From Prevotellaceae bacterium UBA4301 (GTDB lineage Bacteria > Bacteroidota > Bacteroidia > Bacteroidales > Bacteroidaceae): a stretch of DNA of 12,843 bases. The notes under the pieces were generated by a model. It was given only the letters and a program-made list of their open reading frames with translations. It was not told the DNA's origin and did no database searches. Position numbers and translations under genes: made by a program. The DNA is taken from the NCBI GenBank assembly GCA_002395775.1, contig DGUV01000027.1, forward strand, positions 45,158-58,000, read 5' to 3'. Shown in pieces: positions 8,255 through 12,843 of this stretch (position 1 is its first letter; the number at the start of each line of letters is the position of its first letter).

Positions 8255-9423
8255 TGAACATTCCCGCCGAAGTCATACCCTTCACCCTCTACCTCCTGCT
8301 CTGGTGCCTGGCCATGCTCCGCAATCTGGAGTATCAGAAGGTACCCCAGCTCATGCAGCAAGACGCGGCCCCCCAGGAACCCGAGTCCCTGCCGCCCCTC
8401 AGTGTCATCATCGTCTGCCACGAGCAGTGCGAAGCCCTGCGCCGCCATCTGCCCCTCGTGCTGGAACAGGAATTCCCAAGTCCCTTCGAAGTCATCGTCG
8501 CCGACCTCAACAGCACCGACGAGACGCCCCTGCTGCTCGAGAAGTTGCAGGAACAGTACCTCAACCTCCACGTCATCCGCACGCCCGAAAGCGCCCGCAA
8601 CGTCAGTCCCATCCGTCTGGCCATAACCCTGGCCATGCGCTCGGCCTCCCACGAATGGGTGGTGCTCACCCACGCCGACTGCCAGCCGGCATCGCCCCAC
8701 TGGCTCACCCACATGGCACAAGCCTGCGTGCGCAAGCCCGAGACCCAGATGGTGGTGGGACTCACCCAGCTCACCCACCTGCGCGGCTGGCGCGGACTCT
8801 GTTGCCGTTTCCTCCAAGGCTGGCAGCAAGTCATGCATCTGCCCTGGGCCAAACGCCACGGAGCCTACCGCCTCCTGGGAGCCAACCTGTGCTATCGGCG
8901 CTCGCTCTTCTTCGAGCATCGGGGATTTGCCGAGCACGCCAACCTCCTCACGGGCGCCTGCGACATCATGGTCAACCAGCACAGCACCGCCCGCAACACC
9001 GACCTCTGTCTCCACCCCCAGGCCCTCCTGCTTCAGGAAGTGACCGACTCTGCCAGACACTGGAGCCAGGAACGCCTCTTCTTCATGGAGACGCGGCGCC
9101 ACTTCCCCCACCGCCTCTCCTATCGCATACGCTACGCGCGCCACGTGTTGCTCACGTGGTTCTTCACCCTCTCCACGGCCCTCCTCATTTTCCTCTGCAC
9201 CGCCCACCAGCGCTACGTCCTGCTTGCTCTCGTCGTCCTGCTCTGGGCAGCCCATGCCTGGCGCCGCACCCTCCACTTTCGCAGCGCCATGGAGGCCTTG
9301 GGCCAGCGGCCCTTCCCCGTCGCTCTGCCCCTGCTGCTCCACCTCGTGGCCTGGTGGGACATCCAAGCATGGGTGAGATGGAGACTGACCAACCCGCGCA
9401 CCTTCCAGAAGAAACCACTATAA
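8254..9423 (+). CDS. Membrane-anchored family 2 glycosyltransferase
   Basis: This 389-residue protein has an N-terminal hydrophobic segment (about 7-23), a GT-A fold domain (about 48-290) and two or three C-terminal membrane segments (about 298-336 and 353-373). The fold is shown by SVIIVCHEQCE (50-60), FEVIVADLNSTDET (78-91), WVVLTHADCQP (135-145), LLGANLCYRRS and a downstream QERLFFMETRRHF stretch. It probably transfers a sugar to a lipid or envelope acceptor on the cytoplasmic side; donor and acceptor are unknown. The DxD site reads HAD (H140-D142), and the usual acidic catalytic cluster reads GACD (234-237) rather than GDDD/GEDD, so activity may be altered. The frame is open to 8212, but ATG 8254 overlapping the lysA stop (TGATG) gives a sensible N-terminus. 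It is probably co-transcribed with lysA and the DedA gene. Confidence 0.84.
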   Translation: MNIPAEVIPFTLYLLLWCLAMLRNLEYQKVPQLMQQDAAPQEPESLPPLSVIIVCHEQCEALRRHLPLVLEQEFPSPFEVIVADLNSTDETPLLLEKLQEQYLNLHVIRTPESARNVSPIRLAITLAMRSASHEWVVLTHADCQPASPHWLTHMAQACVRKPETQMVVGLTQLTHLRGWRGLCCRFLQGWQQVMHLPWAKRHGAYRLLGANLCYRRSLFFEHRGFAEHANLLTGACDIMVNQHSTARNTDLCLHPQALLLQEVTDSARHWSQERLFFMETRRHFPHRLSYRIRYARHVLLTWFFTLSTALLIFLCTAHQRYVLLALVVLLWAAHAWRRTLHFRSAMEALGQRPFPVALPLLLHLVAWWDIQAWVRWRLTNPRTFQKKPL

Positions 9424-9459
9424 TCCCCCCTCCTCAATCACATTCAACACCAACCGAAC

Positions 9460-10086
9460 ATGCAAAGCCTTCCCTTCATAGCCTGGTGCCTGCGCCACCT
9501 CAACTACTGGGTCATCACTCTGCTGATGGCCATCGAGAGCAGTTTCATCCCCTTCCCCAGCGAAGTGGTGGTTCCCCCCGCCGCCTACCTGGCCGCAAGC
9601 GGCAGCGAGCTCAACGTCTTCCTCGTGGTCCTCTGCGCCACCCTGGGAGCCATCGTCGGCGCCCTCGCCAACTACTTCCTGGCCCGCTATCTGGGCCGCC
9701 CCATCGTCTATCGGTTTGCCAACAGCCGTCTGGGCCACATGTGTCTCATCGACGAACAGAAGGTCCGCGTGGCCGAGGAATACTTCGACCGCCATGGCGC
9801 CTTAGGCACCTTCGTGGGCCGTCTGGTGCCCGCCGTCCGCCAGCTCATCAGCATCCCCGCAGGCCTCTCAAGGATGAGTCTCCCCCGATTCGTCCTCTAC
9901 ACCTCGCTCGGCGCCGCACTCTGGAACGCCATACTCGCCGCCGTGGGCTACTATCTGGCCAGCGTGGTGCCCTACGACCAGCTGGACGCCGCCGTGGCCC
10001 ACTACGCCTCCCTCCTCAAGGTGGTCATGCTCGCCGTGGGCGCCCTTGCCGTGGTCTATCTCGTCTACAAGGGAATGAAGAAGTGA
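9460..10086 (+). CDS. DedA-family (VTT/SNARE-associated domain) membrane protein
   Basis: This is a 208-residue polytopic inner-membrane protein of the DedA family. Members are implicated in flipping or recycling lipid carriers such as undecaprenyl phosphate or phosphatidylethanolamine and in proton-dependent envelope homeostasis. The reentrant-loop motif ESSFIPFPSEVVVPPAAYLA (26-45) carries the conserved acidic residues E26 and E35. The second motif GRLVPAVRQLISIPAG (120-135) carries the essential-type arginines R121 and R127. Membrane segments lie at about 15-45, 52-76, 140-168 and 185-203. Which lipid it handles cannot be inferred. Its stop codon falls inside the first copy of a 24-bp tandem repeat (10073-10120), so the repeat also encodes its last residues MKK. 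The start is 36 bases after the glycosyltransferase stop. Confidence 0.92.
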   Translation: MQSLPFIAWCLRHLNYWVITLLMAIESSFIPFPSEVVVPPAAYLAASGSELNVFLVVLCATLGAIVGALANYFLARYLGRPIVYRFANSRLGHMCLIDEQKVRVAEEYFDRHGALGTFVGRLVPAVRQLISIPAGLSRMSLPRFVLYTSLGAALWNAILAAVGYYLASVVPYDQLDAAVAHYASLLKVVMLAVGALAVVYLVYKGMKK

Positions 10087-10120
10087 GAAAATGAGAGAAT
10101 GAAGAAGTGAGAAAATGAGA
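10073..10120 (+). repeat. Perfect 24-bp tandem duplication at the end of the DedA gene
   Basis: Bases 10073-10096 and 10097-10120 are identical, 24 bp each, and purine-rich (G/A with a few T). A further partial copy runs to about 10131. Copy 1 contains the last codons and the TGA of the DedA gene. Because 24 is a multiple of three, copy 2 repeats the ATG-AAG-AAG-TGA string. Three short open frames of three codons (10091-10102, 10099-10110, 10115-10126) lie before the ATG at 10123, the last overlapping it as ATGA. A replication-slippage duplication is the simplest origin. Confidence 0.9.
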
Positions 10121-10122
10121 AA

Positions 10123-11328
10123 ATGAGAAAACTACTTGCAACAGCCGGGCTGTGGATGGTCCTCCTGCAGCCCCTGAGAGCCGAAATGTGGGACACCCTC
10201 TGCATCGAACCCCATCGCATCGACACCACCCTGGTGGGAGCCCTGCAGGCCAAGGTCGATGCCCTGCTCTTCCTCCACAACAACGAGTTCAGCAGCCAGC
10301 TGGCCAAGGGCTACACCCTGCCGGGCGCCTGGCTCCAGCCCAAACTCGTCTATACCCCCATCTCCCAGATACGCCTCGAGGCGGGCGTCCACCTCATGCT
10401 CTTCGACGGCGCCAACCGCTATCCCAACTACGCCTTCCACGACGTCTCCCGATGGAAGGGCCACCAGTATCAGCACGGCGTCCACGCCCTCCCCTGGCTC
10501 CGCGCCCAGGCCGACTTCCGGAGGCTCACCCTCGTGCTCGGCAACCTCTACGGTGCCCAGAACCACCGCCTCGTGCTCCCCCTCTTCAATCCCGAACAGA
10601 ACCTCTCCACCGACCCCGAGATGGGCTTCCAGCTGCTCTGGCAGAAACCCCGCAACCACATGGACCTCTGGATCAACTGGCAAAGCTACATCTTCAACCT
10701 CGACACCCACCAGGAAGCCTTCACCGTGGGCCTGAACAACACCCTGTGCTGGAACCCCTCATCCCAGGCACCCATCCGGTGGGAGACCCCCCTGCAGCTA
10801 CTCGTCCAGCACCGCGGAGGCGAACTGGACACCACCGAAGTAGGCGTCCAAACCGTCTGCAACGCCGCCATCGGACTGCGCATGACCTACAGCCCCCACC
10901 CCGCGGCCTCGCGCAAACAGGTCCTCAGCAGCCTGCGCGCCCAGGTCAACGCCCTCGTCTCCTATCAGCAGCACGGCACTCTCTGGCCCTTCGACACAGG
11001 CTTCGCCCTCCACGCCGCCTTCGCAGCCACTCTCTGGCGCGACCTCACCCTTGAGGCAGGCTACGTCGGCATCCCCCGCCAGTATGCCAACCTCTACGGA
11101 CTGCCCTTCTTCTCCACCCTCAGCATCCGCCACCAGGGGCTCGCCCTCCGCGGCCTCCACACCCCCTACCTCACCGCAGCCTACGCCCACGCTTTCACAC
11201 CTGCCTACAGGCTCGGCGCCCAGTTCAGCCTCTACAGCGCCCACAGCCGCCACGCCGCCTCCACGCCCCTCTCCTTCGGCGTCTATCTGCGCCTCTGCCC
11301 CGACTTCCTCATCTGGCGCAAACGCTGA
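10123..11328 (+). CDS. Predicted exported protein, possibly an outer-membrane beta-barrel, unknown function
   Basis: I do not recognise this 401-residue protein. Residues 1-20 form a clear signal peptide (MRKLL, a hydrophobic core, then LRA), with cleavage probably after A20. The mature part alternates polar and hydrophobic residues, with many aromatics and periodic segments such as GVHLMLFDG, LTLVLGNLYG, DLWINWQSYIFNL and LSFGVYLRL. That suggests amphipathic beta strands, as in a barrel of the outer membrane. There is no lipobox and no TonB-dependent receptor plug motif. Domain identity is unresolved. The ATG at 10123 is the last of several ATGs in the repeat after the DedA gene and the only one that opens a long frame. 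Position after the glycosyltransferase and DedA genes suggests an envelope role. Confidence 0.75.
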   Translation: MRKLLATAGLWMVLLQPLRAEMWDTLCIEPHRIDTTLVGALQAKVDALLFLHNNEFSSQLAKGYTLPGAWLQPKLVYTPISQIRLEAGVHLMLFDGANRYPNYAFHDVSRWKGHQYQHGVHALPWLRAQADFRRLTLVLGNLYGAQNHRLVLPLFNPEQNLSTDPEMGFQLLWQKPRNHMDLWINWQSYIFNLDTHQEAFTVGLNNTLCWNPSSQAPIRWETPLQLLVQHRGGELDTTEVGVQTVCNAAIGLRMTYSPHPAASRKQVLSSLRAQVNALVSYQQHGTLWPFDTGFALHAAFAATLWRDLTLEAGYVGIPRQYANLYGLPFFSTLSIRHQGLALRGLHTPYLTAAYAHAFTPAYRLGAQFSLYSAHSRHAASTPLSFGVYLRLCPDFLIWRKR

Positions 11329-11440
11329 CCCCCGCCCCACATCTTTTTCCTTATCGCAACGTCCGCGGCCTCACCAATCTACCGGGCGGTGGCGACAACG
11401 ACTTTGTTGCTATCCTTCTCGCTGGGGTTCACAAGGCGAA

Positions 11441-11475
11441 TGTTTAATGTTTAATGTTTAACGGTTAATGGTTTG
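11441..11475. repeat. 7-bp tandem repeat (TGTTTAA)
   Basis: Three perfect copies of TGTTTAA lie at 11441-11461, followed by two degenerate units, CGGTTAA (11462-11468) and TGGTTTG (11469-11475). The array is 35 bases long, lies 112 bases after the last + strand stop, and has no obvious coding role. Confidence 0.85.
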
Positions 11476-11512
11476 AGCGCTCGCTTGCTCGAGTCAAGGA
11501 CCTCGCCTGCAG

Positions 11513-11544
11513 GGTCGTTCGCGACCGCCCTTAGGGGCGCTTTT
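11513..11544 (+). terminator. Possible terminator: two adjacent hairpins and a short T-run
   Basis: GGTCG-TTCG-CGACC (11513-11526) is a perfect 5-bp stem with a TTCG loop. It abuts CGCCC-TTAG-GGGCG (11526-11539; the shared C means only one stem can use it). The second stem is followed by C and TTTT (11541-11544). This could end transcription of the long + strand gene run, although it lies about 185 bases after the last stop and the T-run is short. A folded RNA or protein-binding site is an alternative. Confidence 0.4.
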
Positions 11545-11561
11545 CCTGTCCTCGTGGCATT

Positions 11562-11575
11562 GGATTTTTAAATCC
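11562..11575. repeat. Short palindrome GGATTT-TT-AAATCC
   Basis: Two perfect 6-bp arms are separated by 2 bases. It is immediately followed at 11579-11593 by GCAAAGTTACGAAAA, which resembles a motif I recall as frequent between genes in Bacteroidales genomes; the role of that motif is unknown to me. Confidence 0.5.
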
Positions 11576-11732
11576 TATGCAAAGTTACGAAAATGCTCGG
11601 CCCCATGCAACTATATGGGCCCGACTGGGGTCGCGGAGGCCATCTTTTTCAGGAATCGGCTTGTAAGGTGTTGTGAAATAGATGGTTACAGGCTTTCTAC
11701 CAGGCGCGGGGGGAGAGTGGGGTACAGCAAAA

Positions 11733-11772
11733 TGTAGCAAATGTAGCATTTGTAGCACTAATTTTTAGTACC
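11733..11772. repeat. Left arm of a 40-bp imperfect inverted repeat, built of 9-bp iterons
   Basis: The unit NNTGTAGCA occurs three times with exact 9-bp period (11731-11739, 11740-11748, 11749-11757), then continues into ACTAATTTTTAGTACC-like sequence. Bases 11733-11772 match the reverse complement of 11926-11965 at 35 of 40 positions. A 7-bp pair GGGGTAC (11719-11725) and GTACCCC (11768-11774) brackets the iterons of this arm. Confidence 0.85.
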
Positions 11773-11824
11773 CCTACATGTTGAAGGCAGAGGACGGGGT
11801 GATAAATCATCTCTAAACTATGGG

Positions 11825-11891
11825 TAATATTTATTATATTATTATATTATATATTTTATTATATATTATAATTTATTATAATATATAATAA
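11825..11891. other. 67-base pure A/T tract with a perfect 16-bp inverted repeat
   Basis: Every base from 11825 to 11891 is A or T, in a window that is otherwise GC-rich. Within it, 11856-11871 is the exact reverse complement of 11876-11891, with a 4-base loop (TTTA). The left part is made of TTATTATATT-like repeats. The tract lies between the two inverted iteron arms and would melt easily or form a cruciform. Confidence 0.9.
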
Positions 11892-11910
11892 CCTTTTAGG
11901 AAGAAAGCCT

Positions 11911-11927
11911 CCTTGCGAATTGCAAGG
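11911..11927. repeat. Small palindrome CCTTGC-GAATT-GCAAGG
   Basis: Perfect 6-bp arms (11911-11916 and 11922-11927) are separated by 5 bases. It touches the inner end of the right iteron arm, sharing GG at 11926-11927. Confidence 0.7.
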
Positions 11928-11965
11928 TACTAAAATTAACTGCTACAAATGCTACAAATGCTACA
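11926..11965. repeat. Right arm of the 40-bp imperfect inverted repeat
   Basis: The iteron TGCTACAAA occurs three times in perfect tandem (11941-11967), in the opposite orientation to the left arm, and is preceded by GGTACTAAAATTAAC. The mismatches with the left arm are two in the outermost iteron and three in the A/T-rich inner part. The arms are separated by 153 bases. Confidence 0.85.
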
Positions 11966-12021
11966 AAATCGTGTTTGTGCCGAAGATACTCTCGTATCAT
12001 TGTAGGCAACAATTAATTTTA

Positions 12022-12056
12022 GGAAAAGGAGGTGCAGGGTGCGGGGATTACCTCCT
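12022..12056 (-). terminator. Possible terminator of the - strand gene, overlapping its stop codon
   Basis: On the - strand AGGAGGT (12056-12050), which contains the last codons and the first T of the TAA, can pair with ACCTCCT (12033-12027). The loop is 16 bases and the stem is followed by a run reading TTTTCCT. The long loop and short T-run make it a weak candidate. The same bases give an accidental ribosome-binding-like AGGAGGTG on the + strand, with no gene behind it. Confidence 0.35.
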
Positions 12057-12746
12057 CATGGCCTGGCAAAAGGCTTGGTAGTCGCTGTCGAGGCGGGCAA
12101 GCTGGTAGGGTTCGATGTGGAGGGAGAAGGTGCCCCGGAGCTGTTCGAGGCCGTGCTGGGCGCGCAGCAGGCTGGCGAGATTGAAGCCGAGAGAGTCTCC
12201 GCGCTGCATGAGGTGGCGGGCCACGCGCAGGAGCAGGGGGCGGTCGTGCTCGACGTAGCGCAGGGCGCGGACAAGGACGTAGGCGCAGGGCATGGTGGCG
12301 GCGCGCAGCAGGGGTGCGAGGCGTGGGAGCCCGTCCTCGACGTTGAGGTGGCGCAGGAGCCAGAGCACGTCGTCGGGAGTCGGGAGAACGGGCAGGAGGT
12401 GGTCGAGGGTCTTGCGGCGGTCCTCCTCCCCCTGCGAGGCCCATGCCACAAAGGCGCGTCCCCCGGCGCTACGGAGGCGCAGGCGACGGTCGGCAACGCC
12501 CTGGGCCAGAGGTTTGAGCATGGTGACGAGGAAGGCGCGCGGATGGTGGCTGGAGAGGTGGAGGGCAAGGGCCCAGGCCTGAGGTTCGTCGAGCGAGGGA
12601 AGGATGCTGCTACCCAGGAGGCTGCTTGCCGTGCGGAACTGGGCGTTGGAGAGGGACTGAAGGTAGAGGAGGATGGCGTCCCAGTCGGCTGCCTGGGCAA
12701 GCGCCTGGAGGCGCTGGGCTATGGGGGAGGCATGTGTGACGGACAC
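12048..12746 (-). CDS. Helical protein of unknown function
   Basis: I do not recognise this 232-residue protein. It reads as almost all helix, with repeated Leu/Ala-rich segments about 30-40 residues apart (for example QRLQALAQAADWDAILLYL, DDVLWLLRHLNVEDGLPRL, AYVLVRALRYVEHDRPLLL). This resembles a HEAT-like or other alpha-solenoid, although no consensus repeat is clear. There is no signal peptide or membrane segment, so it is probably cytoplasmic. The start is GTG at 12746 (VSVTHASPIAQ); no earlier ATG fits, and the next in-frame ATG would lose about 75 residues. The GTG lies 18 bases after the 3' end of the tRNA-Thr on the same strand, so it is probably read from the tRNA transcript. Its stop overlaps a possible terminator stem. 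The opposite-strand frame (12039-12827) is Val/Glu/Gly-rich, as expected of a shadow. Confidence 0.72.
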   Translation of the reverse strand: MSVTHASPIAQRLQALAQAADWDAILLYLQSLSNAQFRTASSLLGSSILPSLDEPQAWALALHLSSHHPRAFLVTMLKPLAQGVADRRLRLRSAGGRAFVAWASQGEEDRRKTLDHLLPVLPTPDDVLWLLRHLNVEDGLPRLAPLLRAATMPCAYVLVRALRYVEHDRPLLLRVARHLMQRGDSLGFNLASLLRAQHGLEQLRGTFSLHIEPYQLARLDSDYQAFCQAMRR

Positions 12747-12764
12747 TGGGATTCGCTAAACTTG

Positions 12765-12838
12765 AGCCTCTTGTCGGATTCGAACCAACGACCCCGAGAT
12801 TACAAATCACGTGCTCTGGCCAACTGAGCTAAAGAGGC
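12765..12838 (-). tRNA. tRNA-Thr (anticodon TGT)
   Basis: The reverse strand folds into a full cloverleaf of 74 bases. The acceptor stem GCCTCTT/AAGAGGC is perfect. The D arm is GCTC-AGTTGGCCA-GAGC. The anticodon arm is CGTGA-TTTGTAA-TCTCG, giving anticodon TGT (threonine). The variable loop is GGGTC, the T arm is GTTGG-TTCGAAT-CCGAC, and the discriminator base is T. The anticodon stem has one T-T mismatch in its middle pair. CCA is not encoded; CAAG follows instead. The gene ends 5 bases before the window edge and directly precedes the 232-residue coding gene. Confidence 0.96.
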
Positions 12839-12843
12839 GGGTG

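Larger units (their letters stand above)
11329..12047. other. 719-base non-coding region between convergent genes
   Basis: No frame here shows a credible protein; short open frames at the left are the overrun of shadows of the upstream gene. The composition shifts from GC-rich (11329-11640) to strongly A/T-rich (11755-11960). It holds 7-bp tandem repeats, two GC-rich hairpins with a T-run, 9-bp iterons arranged as a long inverted repeat, a pure A/T tract with a 16-bp palindrome and several smaller palindromes, each listed separately. Both flanking genes point into it, so it is not needed as a promoter for either. Confidence 0.85.

Noticed and set aside
7064..9366. Two long antisense open frames (about 380 codons each)
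   Set aside because: They mirror lysA and the glycosyltransferase exactly, with Val/Gly/Glu/Ala-rich translations. The sense frames carry clear family motifs.
8076..10094. 672-codon open frame on the + strand
   Set aside because: It overlaps lysA, the glycosyltransferase and the DedA gene in another frame. Its translation is Pro/Arg/His/Ser-rich with no domain, as expected from GC-rich shadow reading.
11731..11967. CRISPR array
   Set aside because: The units are only 9 bp, directly abutting with no spacers, and no cas genes are present.
12610..12810. - strand frame starting MICNLGVVGSNPTRG
   Set aside because: This is the familiar spurious translation of a tRNA gene.
12039..12827. 262-codon + strand frame over the right end
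   Set aside because: It runs through the tRNA-Thr gene and is Val/Glu/Gly-rich. The - strand frame has natural protein composition and the same codon bias as the other genes.
12765..12838. tRNA as an integration (att) site
   Set aside because: I saw no second copy of the tRNA 3' end and no integrase in the window.

Overview
The window looks like chromosomal DNA of a Bacteroidales bacterium, probably a GC-rich relative of Prevotella. This rests on gene order and protein character: a hisH-hisA-hisF-hisIE block, an FtsE-type ATPase away from ftsX, monofunctional lysC followed by lysA, few Shine-Dalgarno sequences, and a tRNA-Thr with no encoded CCA. The family-level placement is inference. Coding strands are strongly C-rich at third positions.

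Layout. Positions 1-11328 form a tightly packed run of genes, all on the + strand: the 3' end of ruvC (cut by the window edge); a tandem double-ATPase ABC protein of the ModF/PhrA type; a small exported protein of unknown function; hisH, hisA, hisF and hisIE; an FtsE-like ATPase; lysC; lysA; a membrane-anchored family 2 glycosyltransferase; a DedA-family membrane protein; and a predicted exported protein of about 400 residues, possibly an outer-membrane barrel. Many joints are 1-4 base overlaps (ATGA, GTGA or TGATG), so translational coupling is likely. The right-hand end is on the - strand: a tRNA-Thr(UGU) followed 18 bases later by a 232-residue helical protein of unknown function.

Between the two convergent gene sets lies about 720 bases without a credible gene (11329-12047). 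It is rich in structure: 7-bp tandem repeats, two adjacent GC-rich hairpins, a 40-bp imperfect inverted repeat built from 9-bp iterons (NNTGTAGCA), a 67-bp stretch of pure A/T containing a perfect 16-bp inverted repeat, and a further small palindrome. This is the least ordinary part of the window. It could be a relic or non-autonomous mobile element, an origin-like iteron and A/T module, or a folded RNA or terminator complex; the sequence alone does not decide.

How the genes work together. HisH and HisF form imidazole-glycerol-phosphate synthase. HisIE and HisA supply its substrate PRFAR, so the block covers the middle of histidine synthesis; hisG, hisD, hisC and hisB are not here. LysC and LysA catalyse the first and last steps of the diaminopimelate/lysine pathway, which feeds both protein and peptidoglycan synthesis. 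FtsE, the glycosyltransferase, the DedA protein and the exported protein suggest an envelope theme for the second half of the run. No complete novel system is demonstrated; the iteron/palindrome region and the uncharacterised proteins are the best leads.
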